64,000 bases of DNA from Cenococcum geophilum 1.58. Taxonomy: Eukaryota; Ascomycota; Dothideomycetes; Gloniales; Gloniaceae. The DNA lies in the NCBI GenBank assembly GCA_001692895.1, contig KV748179.1, forward strand, positions 2,418,001 to 2,482,000. Reading direction: 5' to 3'. Below, piece by piece: positions 36,842-47,998 of the stretch. How positions within the stretch are numbered: position 1 is the first letter of the stretch; every line of letters starts with the position of its first letter. Made by a program: the position numbers and the translations under genes. The notes under the pieces are model-generated. The model worked only from the letters and a program-made list of their open reading frames with translations. It was not told where the DNA came from and ran no database searches.

Positions 36842-39782
36842 ATGCCATTGTCCTCTCTCCTGGTAGCGCCAGGTAGAACGAGTCATCATCTCTTACCCTG
36901 GTCGTCTAAATCTCTTCGTGGCCAAGTTACTTGGGTGGTGAGTTTGGGGAATTCACGCGTTTCTCAAATGATATGGCTTTCTCACAGTCACGCAGCATTT
37001 AATACCTTCTCTTCGTCCTAGCAACAGAATATGGCCTACACAAACGCTCTTTCCGAATTTGGGCAACAGACATGTGGCAAATTCAACTGCGCCATCTCGC
37101 CTTACCGGAATTGCTGCTGGTACGACTTCGAACAACAGCCATAATAATCGAATACTTTATGATTTCAGAGCGAAGGAAAAGGCGAGGAAGCCAAGCCCAT
37201 CAGAAGTCCTCCTCAGGGCAGTGTCTGAAGTTCGACCCGACTATTATAGCGCGCCTAGATCCGAACTTCGAAAACTGAATTTGTCGTACGTCAACCCCCG
37301 AACTCTAGACTCCGAGCAGATCCAGGCGTATCGAAAACTGGAGCAGGTCAAATCAAACGTGTCTGATCGTAGAAACACTGTTATTTCGCTTCAATCTATC
37401 TTGGCTCGCTTTATTCTCGACCAAAACAGCACGAGAGCCTCATCGGGCAGCTTGTCTTATACGTTCTCCGAAAGAGAAATTGGTCTGCTTAGGACGAAAG
37501 GATACCATACTAGAGATGTTGGCAAATGGGCGTCAACCCTTACTCTGCAAAACTCAGAGGCAGCAGCGGAAATCTTTATATTCCAAAATGACACACCTCC
37601 ACTTTTTGTACTTCTGTTCTTTCTCCGTCGGAAGCATTTGAAGGTTGTAGCACTCCGAATCCTTTTGACACACGTGCGACAACGTGTGCTGGGCAAACCC
37701 TCGAACAGATCTAAAGCTTCCTCACCACAACTAGCTCCTTCGGTGGAGCGGTTGCAAAACTGGCGATCGCATGATAATAGAACAGATAACAAGCAGAAGC
37801 GACTAGATTTAGATCCATTTATCATTATTGTCATTCGGCTGCTCCGTCATGCTCGTAGAGCCTGGCCTGAAGCAATCCCAGCCATTGCAGAGATTTTCAC
37901 CACTCAGCTGCGGAGAGCCTCGAGGGATAGGGTTGGAGAATTTATAAATGAGGCGCAGGCTTCTCGCAAAAATTTTCTCTGTAACCGTTTTCTAGCACTT
38001 TTGTCGAGGCCTACCAGTTTATGTCCAAAATTGTCTATTCCATTTCAAGAAAAGGCGCAGTTTGATGTCCTCAGAAGTATGGCTAGTAACGTTCCTCCGC
38101 TTATCATCACTCAAGAAGGGTATCGAGCCGTCGCGCGGGTTCAACTTGCTCGCAAAAAGACAGCGCAAGAGCAAGAGTGGGCACGCTTGAAAGCAAGATC
38201 ATGGCCTCCTTGGAAAGAGAATAGAACCGCAATGGACGAGGAGAAAGGGGTTGAGTTCGGTTTCTCAAGGGCTTCGCGTATTATGAGCCAGATGCATCAG
38301 GCAGGCTACGAGCATGGTCCGTGGGAGAAAATCGCTAAAATTTATAGTGGATGGGACACTGATGGAAGCCCTACCATTCAAACTAGAACTGATTTGGCCA
38401 ATGTCCCGATGTTGCCTCTTGTGGGAATGGGATCACAACGTGTTCTACGTCAACTCCAAGTACAACAATGGGCTGCAAGGGTGAGGGCAACGCGGACACA
38501 GCGGGAGGCCTGGGCATGCTTTCTTGCGTACGAAAATTCTGGCGCCCTTGCACATCAAAATGTCTACTTGGCCATGTATGAGAAACTAGTACATGATTTA
38601 CAAGTGCCAGATTCAGAAAGCGAAGAAGTCCTACCAGGTGACGGTAAAGAAGTTTTCTCCGAGCCTGTCTCGCCACAGGAGACCACATATGTGTCTGAAC
38701 CGGTGCCGACATTTCAAGAATTAGTACAAAGGATGACGCGAAATGGTGTTAGGCCGTCTGGAAGATGCTTAGCCTTCCTCGTCAAGAGTTCTCCAACTGT
38801 TACTCTCGGAATCCAAATTTTAAACTCTGCTGGCGATGCCCATGGCGGCGGAATCAGGCGTCTTCTCAGCGCATCGGCTGTAGGATTTGAAGATATTCGG
38901 AATGTCCCCGATTACTTATTTGTATCCTTTCTGAAGTTTCTCTTCCGGTGCGACTTTGTCCCTCAAACATCGCCAACGACAATCATGCGGTTCCCACATT
39001 TTTCCCAGGGCAGATACAAGCTGAAAATGGGTCATCACTTCCCCCTGAACTATGCTTATTCCCTTTTAGTTCAGTGTAAACTTCGATACAGGCCGGCTTG
39101 GACAACACTGATGCAAGCTATCGTACCACGCTCAGGGTTGCCTAGATTCTCTCCAAAGCCATTGCCAATTACCACCCATCTCTACGCCTACCAAATGATG
39201 CGTAATTTGATTATGAGCATGGAGGAGATTGATCTCGAGCCGGATGCCGAACAATTCCAGCTTCTATGCATAGCCCTGCAGCGTGCGACCTTTTCTTGCT
39301 TGAACAAAGCTGACGGTGGTACCGATGCACGCGATCTGCTTTCTAGCAGCCCGCTGTACATTCGGAAATTGTTTCATAACCTGGTTGGTAATTCGAATGC
39401 TTCAGAAGCGTCTCATGATTGGCTATCGGCTCCCCGTTTGTTCACCACTCCAAAGCCAACTGTTTTGCACTCCTACGTCCGCGCTCTAGGCCTCTTGCGC
39501 GATTATGAGGGCTTATACTCGCTTTCGTCATGGATGGCAGAGTTCCATTCTGAGCTTACAGAACGAGCTGAGGAGCAAAAAGGGGGCCCAGCCGCATTGC
39601 GCCGCACGCTAGTCGCACTACGAGTTTTTCTTGAACGAATCTGGGAGTCTTCCTCAGAGGAACAGAGCGGCGCGCCTGTAGAGCTCGTTCTGCTTGTAAA
39701 GGAGCGAATTGAAAATGTGCCTGAGTGGCGTGGTTGGCCGACAATGGACGAAGTCGAGTTGTATTGCATGCGGAGCAGCTAG
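36842..39782 (+). CDS. Large probable mitochondrial protein, PPR-like, unknown role
   Basis: The long frame is open from 36972 to 39782 but has no ATG near its beginning. I propose a first exon 36842-36937 (MPLSSLLVAPGRTSHHLL..), a 58-bp intron GTGAGT..CGCAG (36938-36995) in phase 0, and exon 2 36996-39782. This gives 960 residues with an Arg/Ser-rich, acid-poor N-terminus typical of a mitochondrial targeting signal. The remainder is alpha-helical, basic and without transmembrane segments. Blocks such as VQQWAARVRATRTQREAWACFLAYE and the helical pairs recall fungal pentatricopeptide-type mitochondrial expression factors. No PPR consensus is certain, so the family is tentative. If the proposed first exon is wrong, translation would need another upstream exon. 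Confidence 0.75.
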
Positions 39783-40192
39783 TTACATCGCACTGTACAG
39801 TAGTAACATGTAAATAGAATGCGATGCACACTAAGCCAAATTATCTCATTAACCACCTGCTTTGATTCCAGCTACGTATTCTGATGCTTTGCGAGAAGAA
39901 GTATCAAATCTAATAGACTACCGAAAATTTGGGGTGGAATGATAGCTCATCCTAAAATCAAACACCTAAGTTAAAATTTTAACGAGGCTAAAATCCCGCC
40001 CTTCACGGAAGGGTTTAGGTGTAAAAATATATCTTTTTGGTCATTCGTAATCCGTATCTCTTTACCTCATGATATATAACATTCGTAAGAGCATCCTAAC
40101 CACTAAGGAAAGAAATCATACAAGCTCTTTGTTGTCGATCTTTGTGAACAAGCCTTGTCAAACGCCCAAGAAACCACTAGTGAGGAAACAGA
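39783..40192. terminator. Convergent 3' region with inverted repeats
   Basis: 410 bp between the stop codons of two convergent genes, so it holds both 3' UTRs. An 8-bp inverted repeat ACACCTAA/TTAGGTGT (39962-39969, 40015-40022) encloses a tight stem-loop CCCTTC-ACG-GAAGGG (39999-40013). Role unknown; it may be a small fold-back or a 3'-end structure. Confidence 0.4.
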
Positions 40193-41179
40193 CTATTGCT
40201 TTCCTTCAAAGTAAAACTTTCCCAATCCCTTGCCGCCGTCTCTCTCATCCAGTCCTAATGGTTCCTGGCCCGTACTATTGGAGTCGCCAATCCTATCACT
40301 CATGATTCTTTGCGCAGTCTCAGCGCCTGTGGGGCTACGTCCAGGAACAATGCCTTCCGGGACGGTGGGTGGTGGGGTGCGATTTGCTGTATCTACAACG
40401 TTGGGATCGTAGGTCATACCGTCAATCATGCGGGCATCGTACTTTTGCGCTTCGGTGCTTGGGATAGTCTGAGTAGCCGCGGCACCGCCAGCACCAGCCA
40501 TCGGACTCACTTGAGCTTGGTCACGTAGATACTGCGGCACTGCACTAGTTTTACTAATGACAGGGCTGCCAATGCTGCTTTGCTGTCGAGCGGGGGTTCT
40601 CGCTCCTTCGCCGAATCCTACTAAACTAGCTGCCTCATCGCTAAAGCCGCCCATGCTTGATGTCTCATTGTCTTGGTCCTCGCTCATCTTGTCTGGGTCA
40701 TAAATGTCGCTTCCACTAGCCCAAGTGGTGCGACCTCCAACACTGCCCGTTGCGCTAGCGCTACCCACAGTGCTGCGCTCGCGGAAGATTTGAGGGTTAT
40801 TGTTCGCATCAAAGTAGCCCGGGGGTGGGCCACTCGACCCAGCGGCGCCTGGCGTCAAGTTTCCAAGGTTTGGTTGGCGGGCCGTTGCGACGCGCTCTAG
40901 ACCGGCAAGGCGAGAGATGCGATCAGCGCGTTCAGCGTCCTGGGGATGGTGATGATGCGTGAAGTGGCCACGATGGCCGTCTTTAATGGCTACAGTGGAG
41001 AGTTCTGACATGGAGGTAGTAGTGGAATTGGGCGTGCCCCTAAAGTAAACGCTTCTATTAGTATCCATGTGATCGCTCCTCAAAGGTGTTTTCAGGCGTC
41101 CAGAGACTCACGGCATGTCAGAAGGAGTGACTGGGTCTGATGGAGGAGGAGGAAGATTGATCAAGGTGGGGGTCGACAT
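40193..41179 (-). CDS. Conserved fungal disordered protein of unknown function
   Basis: Two exons, 41179-41112 and 41039-40193, with a 72-bp intron (GTGAGT..TTTAG, branch site ATACTAAT); product 304 residues. The start MSTPTLINLPPPPSDPVTP is in phase with the body only after splicing, which supports this model over an unspliced start at 41083. The protein is Ser/Thr/Gly/Pro-rich and predicted disordered, with a His-rich patch (HFTHHHHPQ), a helical block DAERADRISRLAGLERVATA, and acidic motifs (MSEDQDNE, DEAASLVGFGEG) that I recognise as recurring in fungal hypothetical proteins. No enzyme motif, signal peptide or membrane segment. A copia element sits 455 bp upstream of the start codon. Confidence 0.8.
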
Positions 41180-41633
41180 GATGAGATATGTTAGATGGTA
41201 TTATTGTTGAGGGTCGTCTTGAACGCTTTAAATTGGAGCTATGCGAGAGTGACGTCGCGTGGGGTAATATCTTCCAGTGAGCACAAACGTTTAGGGGCGG
41301 AAGCTTCACAAGGAAACGCAGGAAAGAAAGCGCACCGTATGCAGCGACGAATACGGTGATTCAAATTGAATTTCTTTATTGGTTGTTAGGAGTTGTTGTG
41401 ATGACTGAAGGAAGGAGGACGTTGTGTCTGTGACGCAGGGCACGCCTTAGCGTTCTTTTCGGAGCTTTTAAGTGGGCTAAGCCACACCTGGCCATGCTTT
41501 GCCCAATAAAGAGCATTTCATTGTTGCGGAACGCAACTAAGAGTATTGGCACCGTGCAGCAGTCCTTGCTAGCTGTGCTTTCGTAGTCGCTATTGGGTAT
41601 TCTCAAGACTGCAAGTACGGCTAAATACTTTGG
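41180..41633. promoter_or_regulatory. Proximal 5' flank of the disordered-protein gene
   Basis: 454 bp between the start codon and the copia element C2; it ends in the target-site copy TTTGG (41629-41633). It must hold the 5' UTR and whatever proximal promoter remains. Minus-strand open frames 41118-41309 and 41376-41606 look like chance. The ancestral upstream sequence resumes beyond C2 at 47249. Confidence 0.5.
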
Positions 41634-41774
41634 TGTTGAACGCGCAGGTCAAGGCAAGCGTGATTGCAGAATATCAAGTGTAAGAAGTGGTTGATTGAAC
41701 TATCTGAGTAGGAGGTTAAGATAAAAGGTTAACAACAACCGAGTCACGTGATATAATATCGGGTGAAAATAACA
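41634..41774 (-). repeat. 3' LTR of copia element C2
   Basis: 141 bp, TGTTGAACG..GAAAATAACA. By hand count seven differences from 47103-47243, all transitions. It contains TCACGTGAT. It is followed by CTCCCCCTTAAA, in minus sense a polypurine tract, so this is the 3' LTR. Confidence 0.95.
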
Positions 41775-42269
41775 CTCCCCCTTAAACGGTATTGCATCTA
41801 CCATATTGCCCATTAAAACTCCCTATATACCTAGTATAATTATAACATAGTCCCCTCGTCCGTTACGAAGCGTAGAAGCTAGTCGCAGTGGGTAAGGCGA
41901 TTAGTGAGGCTGGAAGCTTATAATGTAGCTCGTGAGTCAGACATCTTATGAGGCAGCTTGTGAGATAGTTCGTGAGGCTGGTATAAGCTAAGCTATTCAT
42001 CGGCCTATCTTAAACGTAGAACTTATTGAAATTGGAAGCTGTAAATATAAGTTTTAGAATTACCCCTTACCTAACCTAATTCTCCTTGTCCGTTGCAGAG
42101 CCCTGAGGCCAATTACAGTAGGTAAGGCGCAAAGGCTAGATGCTTAAGCTGCTCCGTCTGCCACATTCTTATTCTAACGTCACCCTAAAGTGCTTCCTCT
42201 GCGTTGTCCTTTGGCAGAACGAAGGCCTATTAAGGTAAGAAATCGGTTAAACTTAATTAGACCAAGGGG

Positions 42270-45200
42270 CTTAGTAAGGGCGTCAGCTACCATGTCCCTG
42301 GTGTTAACAAAAGTAAGTTTAATACGTTTAGTAGTGACTTCATCGCGTATAAAGTGGTGTTGGATATTAATGTGCTTGGTACGCTAGTAAAATTTAGGGT
42401 TCTAAGCCAATGCTATTAAAGACTTATTGTCACCGTAAATCGTAATAAATTTGGTGGCGTTAAGGACTAAGTCCACTACTAAGTTATCTTTCCGTACCTT
42501 AACGTCTACATAAGGTTGGTTAATCTATTGCAACTCAGTAAGCAGTAACTTTAGCCATAAGGCTTCCTTTGCTGCTTGTGTTAGGCCTATATACTTAGAT
42601 TCGGTAGTTAATAGGGCGACAGTCGTCTGGCGCTTAGAGCTCTAGGTAATTAGTCCACCGCTAAGCATAAAGATATATCCGGAGGATAAGCGTCGATTTA
42701 TAATATTATCGCCATAGCTTGCATCTAAGTAGCCGACGAGCGTTAAATCTTAGTAGTTACCACCGTAGTTTATTCCGTAGTCTAGAGTTCCTACAATATA
42801 TTAGAATATCCGTTTAATTGTAGTAAAATGCTAAGGTCTCGGATTATAGCTAAACTGGCTAACTTGTAAAACTGCGAAAGCAAGATCTAGTCGGGTCTCA
42901 ATTATTGCGTATATAAGGGAACTAACCTGCGATTAATAGGTCTTAATGTCGTCCTTTAAGGCCTGGCCGTTAAATGGTTTAAGATATTAATCTTTTTTAT
43001 CTATAGGAGTCTTTACCGGATTTAATAAGGGTTTATTATGCTTGTTATTTTAGTAGTAGAAGGTCTGGAGCACGCGCTTAAGGTAGCTGCGTTATTGGAT
43101 TATAATAGTCTTTAGCTTACGATTACAAGTAACGGTTATACTAAGGTAGTAGCTAATAGGGCCAAGATCTGTTATCTCAAATTTGCTATAGAGTTGCTGT
43201 TTAAGAGAGTTGACGGCGGCTCTGCTGCCAATGATCTTGATATCGTCTACATAAACTAATACGATGAGGCCGTTCGCAGAGGTAAAAGGGGAGTTCTTGG
43301 TTATAAAAACGCTATAGTCGGCTTAAAGCTTCTAGAAGCCAAGGCTTATAAGGAAGTTATAAATAACTTTATACTATATACGAGGTGACTATTTAAGACC
43401 GTAGAGACCTTTAAGGAGGCAGCAAACCTCTTCGGATTTGCTAAAGCCGTAAGGGTGTTTAACATATACGTCCTTAATAATTTGACCATTAAGAAATGCC
43501 GTTTTAACGTCCATTTAATTAATTTTAAGATTATAATAAGTAGCTAGGGCGAATAGCGTGCGGAAGGCCATTAGCTTAACTACTGCGGCGAAGGTTTAAT
43601 CGTAATTAATACCATACTGCTGTTTATAGCCTTTAACAACCTAGCGTGCTTTATACCTAAGTATTTCCCCTTTTAGCCTACGCTTGATCTTAAATACCTA
43701 TTTGCCTTTAAGGACTTTATATAAAGAGTTTACTAATAAGCGTTGGATGGAGCGCCAGGTTTTATTTTATAGGAGAGATTTAAGTTTATCCTACATAGCT
43801 TCTAGCCACTATTTCACGTGTGGGCCGCTAAGAGCTTTTCTTAAGGTCGCTAGCTTAAGGGGATCGTGTATAGACGACGCATTAAGGAGAATTCGGTTAG
43901 GTTGCTAAGCATGACCCTTATAGATTTTAAAGTGATCGTGCTCGGTAGAGCTGAGTAAGTTAATAGCAACGTAGTTTAAAAGGATTTTATTAAGGAGAGC
44001 TTCGCTTTTAATAGATTCTTAAAGAGCTTAACTAGCGTAAGTTTCACGGCCGGATTGTCGTAGAGGTGGTTCCGAAATTAGATTCCAAGTTATAGGTTCT
44101 AGATCCCGTGACGTAGATTCTTCGTATAGTTCTTAAGGAAGTGGTGATATTAATATAGGATAAGGATAAGACGCAAACTAATAATTCTCCCCCTGCGGAT
44201 TAGTATCGTACTCCCCCTACTACTCGTTCTCCCCTTAGAACGGAATATCTTAAGCTTTAATAGTCTTAAAGATAGTAATATCCTTAACTCTATATACCTA
44301 CTAAGACTAAGAGTCCCATACTTAGTAGATGGAGTTCCCTTTAAAACTAATAAGAGTGAACTTCTTAGCTCTTAGTCCTAGCTTGTCAGACTATATAGGT
44401 TTCTTATAGCAGTAAACTATAAAGCCGATAGTACATAGGTGGTTAAGGCTAGGCTTTAAACTGTAGCGCTTCTTATATAGTGTAAGATGTAAAAGCGGAG
44501 CTAAGGGACTTTAGTTACGCAGATAGGCTGCTATTCGAATGAGTTTAGGCCAGAGGTTTTATAGTAGATAACCATAGATACGTAGGCAGCGAGCTTTTAT
44601 AGTAAGCGTTCGCTAGTTACACTCCACAACTCCATTCTATTTAGGTGAGTTGGCGTAAGAGAATTTAAGCTTAATGCCGCAAGAGGTAAACCAGTTCTTT
44701 ATAAGCCAGTTATCTAATTCGCCGTTATTAGATCAAACCCTTTTAAAAGGGCTAAGTTGCTTTTCTGACTAGGCAATATAGTTTTTAATAACGTCTTAAA
44801 CGCTATAAGCCTCTTTTAACCTAAGGAAACGGACCTCTATCTATCTAGTATAGTCGTTAGTAAAAGTAATAGCGTACTTAAAGCCTTTAATACTAACTAG
44901 CGTAAGATAGATAATATTAATATAAACTAGTTCGCCTACAGCTATAGCACGCTATTAAGGGCCGTGATCAAATAATTTATGCCTTTTTAAGACGGTATAG
45001 GTTTTATAGTTAAATGGATTAGTAGGAAGTCCTAAATATCTTATATCTATAAAGTTTAGGTGGCTAAGTCTCTCATACCACCGCCAAGAGTTGTGATCTA
45101 AGCCTATTAGTAAGAGAGTAGTATATAGATCGTTTGGTTTATTAAGGCGGTAAAGTCCTCTCTATATAAAGAAGTGCGCCAGTTTTATTTTGTCCCTAGT

Positions 45201-46500
45201 ACATAGAAAGTAGTCTACGGTATTAATAGTTATCCTATCTCTTTGGCAGGTAGAGCTAGATATAAGGTTAATAAAGAGGTCTAGAATATAGAGCACGTTA
45301 CAGAGTCTAAGTACGTTATTGCCCTATAGTAGAGATGTAATAACGTCGACGTCGCCGTACCTAGTAGCGTAGGTAATGCCGGTGGCGGAGTTGACTTTAA
45401 TCCTATATCCTCAAAAGTTTTTAAAAAGCTTGCGATCCTTATAAGTATAGTATGTTGCTCCGGTGTCAAAATACTATCTATTTAGTTAAGAATCTACTGT
45501 ATTATAAAGCACGAGGATCCTTTTGTGGTTACTTAAGAAGTTAATTAGTTAATCGTCGCTTTGGTTAGGTAGAGGAGTTTCATTTTAGGCAAGGCGCCTT
45601 TTCTTACTCTTAGGTTTGCTAGTAGATGTCTTTATAGCCCTATAGTTGCGAGTCCAGTAATTAGGTAACTTGTAAAAATCGCACCATTTTTTATTAGGTG
45701 TAGCGGCAGGTGCCGTGTAAGATCGATTTAGGAGTAGCTAAGCGCCCAGTAATATTACGGACGGCTTATTATTAACTAGTTAATAAGCTTCCTTGTAGAG
45801 TTTAAGGCTAAGGAGTTCTATAATAAGATTGTTAAGAGCAGAAGGCGTGTCCTCTTTACGACTAGGCGTAATTTTACTGTCGCGGAAGTTCTAATAGTAA
45901 TTACCTAAGTTATAAAGAAAGATACCAGTTATCTAAGTGTCCGTTACCCTATTTTGTATAGGCCTAGTATAAGTTAGATTTAAGTAAGGTATTTCCTTAA
46001 AAAGTTACTTTGTCTGTTTAGCAGTAGCTTTATATTTAATGCAATATTCTTTAAGGGAGTTGCCTAAATGCGTGTTAATAAGCGCCTTAAGTCTAAGGTG
46101 GTAAGAGACCTAGCCAACTTTTATATATAGTCCCTTAAGTATTTCCCAGGTATGCTTTGCCGTTTGGTTTTTAATATATAATTAGAGTTTAAGGCTAACC
46201 GATTTGTATATTAACTAAAAGGCTTAAGATTCCCTAAGAGTATACTTTTCTTTATCTTTTAAAGAGGCGTTATTAGCTAGAGTAGTTGCTTCGCCGGTAA
46301 TATACTTTTAGAGCGCTCTTAAACAAAGCTTATAGCGTTTTTTAGTAGACCATAAGAGGTAGTTATTTTGGCCTTTAAGGATAATGCCAAGACGTTTCTT
46401 GTTGGTAGGAGTTTCTAATATAGTAAAAGAGATAATTAGTATATGGGTTAAGAGATAAGGATAAAGTGGTAATAATCCTCTTTAAGGATAAAGACTTTCT
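42270..46500 (-). pseudogene. C2 gag-pol remnant
   Basis: Minus-strand copia order. Gag ends in a zinc knuckle at about 45638-45690 (WCDFYKLPNYWTRNY, from CX2CX4HX4C with two Cys and the His turned to Tyr). The protease reads YFDTGATYYTYKDRKLF, DTGA at 45456-45470. Integrase has a His motif near 45060-45110 (ERLSHLNFIDI). The RT catalytic block LVYVDDIKII is intact at about 43235-43262. RNase H is nearly intact at about 42565-42640 (RQTTVALLTTESKYIGLTQA). Order PR-IN-RT-RH defines Ty1/copia. TAA/TAG stops prevent expression. Confidence 0.85.
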
Positions 46501-46586
46501 AATAGTTATAGCTTATCCGTCTTAATATAGTCGTTATCTAATTAACTACTAGGAAGAAGGCTGTTGGAAGTTAACGCGAATATAAA

Positions 46587-46664
46587 GGGGTTGCTAAGGC
46601 GCTAGTAGTAAGCAAGCCAATAGCAATTTTCTATCCCGGGGATGGAAAATCCTAATTAGTTGGC
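46587..46664. repeat. Shared hairpin block, copy B (5' leader of C2)
   Basis: About 78 bp: GGTTGCTAAGGCGCTAGTAG.. followed by the palindrome ATTTTCTATCCC/GG/GGATGGAAAAT and CCTAATTAGTTGGC. It matches 51033-51110 in C3 and, for the palindrome, 178-232 in G1. It sits in the 5' untranslated part of C2, between LTR and gag. Confidence 0.75.
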
Positions 46665-47088
46665 ATGAGTTAGGGTCCGCAGAATATGGTAGAGTTTAGT
46701 AGGTAACGCGCCCCAGCGCCATTATAATTTGGTGTTGGTTAACCACTAATAAGTGTCCTTTAAGTTATTGCAATCGATAGGCCTTTTTTAGGGTGTATTG
46801 GATACCCTATAGCTTAAAGACTTGTAAAGCGGATAGCTCGTAAGGCAGGCAGCTTGTAAGGCAGACAGCTTGTGAGGTAGCTTATGAGGTAAGTTGCTTA
46901 TAAGGCTGGTAGCTCATAAGAACGAGGCTTAAGCTTATAAAAGCTAAGGAGCAAGCAATGTACATTAAAAGGAGTTAAGGTTTAAACGCGTTTTTTATGC
47001 TAATTCAAGTCTTAAGGTACAAGGACGCTAGAGGGCGTGTTTAACTTGAAAAACTAATAATAAAAAGGCGTAAATTGCGTTAAGTAGA

Positions 47089-47102
47089 CCGGGCTTATAA
47101 CC
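47089..47102 (-). other. Primer-binding site of C2 (initiator tRNA-Met half-molecule type)
   Basis: Directly inside the 5' LTR, the minus strand reads GGTTATAAGCCCGG. With one G-to-A change this equals GGTTATGAGCCC, the complement of the anticodon stem-loop of initiator tRNA-Met, as used by copia-type elements that prime with a tRNA half-molecule. Confidence 0.75.
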
Positions 47103-47243
47103 TATTGAACGCGCAGGTTAAGGCAAGCGTGATTGCAGAATATTAAGTGTAAGAAGTGGTTGATTGAACTATCTGAGTAGGAGGTTGAGATAAAAGGTTG
47201 ATGACAACCGAGTCACGTGATATAATATCGGGTGAAAATAACA
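47103..47243 (-). repeat. 5' LTR of copia element C2
   Basis: 141 bp, TATTGAACG..GAAAATAACA (first bases are a RIP form of TGTTGAACG). Followed by TTTGG (47244-47248). Confidence 0.95.
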
Positions 47244-47248
47244 TTTGG

Positions 47249-47998
47249 GAACCCGATCTCACCGAGAAATTATTACCTGCAGGCACATTTTGACGCCCAT
47301 CGGATATGTGAACTGGCGTGAGTGTGATTAGGTATACCTTGCTGGGTATAAAGAGCCCATTAGATTAGCTTTCTTCGAGTCTTCTCGATACAAATGACAT
47401 CTCCTGGCGCTTGTAGATGAAAGGCCGACAATTTTCTGATATTGAAGACGAATTGCGTGCTGGGTTGAACGAGTCATTATCAGCATTTTATTTGACTAGA
47501 CGGATTGATGCCAGTTACCACGTCCCGATTATGCTTGATGTCCTGCCAGATTCAGCGCAGCAGATTCTGAATACAGGATAGCTTTAAGCCCGGAATGAGG
47601 TGGCGGTTGCGGTCCCCAGTGAGGCTGTTTCATCTCCATTATATCAAACTCATCCACGAGGCATCACGGAAGATATTTCGGCCGAAGACTGCGTAGGCTG
47701 GCTTCCAATAGATATTTCGCTAACAGAAGAAGCTGGTCAAGGTCTATTGTGCAGAAGTCTACAAAGAGCGGAATAACAGTCAAGATGGTAGGTTGGACGA
47801 CCCGGACCGTGTATTTGGTAGCCTACATGTAAGTTCACGAAAGTTCACGATTCTTTCCTTCAGATTTGTATTGTAAGATTCCGGTCCATCTCCTTTGAAC
47901 ATGGGGAACACCTGGTTAGGCACCCAGATGGGTTACTTGTTGTTGGCCACGGAGGTAGCCTTACTACAGAGGTGCGACGGGTGCTGTTCGACATCGGT
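47249..47998 (+). other. Old gene-island flank containing a decayed coding remnant
   Basis: Sequence contiguous with 41628 before C2 inserted. Base composition is balanced and not RIP-like. It holds the remnant at 47417-47776. The rest shows no gene; a short frame at 47895-48092 runs into the LTR-like repeat and is not supported. Confidence 0.5.
47417..47776 (+). pseudogene. Broken coding sequence of unknown family
   Basis: From ATG 47417 a single frame runs 119 codons to TAA at 47774. It is interrupted only by TAG (47579) and TAA (47585), both possible C-to-T changes of CAG and CAA. Composition is clearly protein-like (FSDIEDELRAGLNESLSAFY; GITEDISAEDCVGWLPIDIS). The same frame stays protein-like upstream of the ATG (LLDTNDISWRL) after another TAG, so the true gene may start earlier. 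I do not recognise the family. Confidence 0.5.

Larger units (their letters stand above)
41634..47243 (-). mobile_element. Ty1/copia element C2, TSD TTTGG
   Basis: 5.6-kb minus-strand copia element with 141-bp LTRs and a perfect TSD TTTGG (41629-41633, 47244-47248). The primer-binding site next to the 5' LTR matches the initiator-tRNA anticodon region. It inserted in the gene island upstream of the disordered-protein gene. The LTR pair is about 95% identical, so it is younger or less mutated than the gypsy elements. RIP-type stops nevertheless run through gag-pol. Confidence 0.95.
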
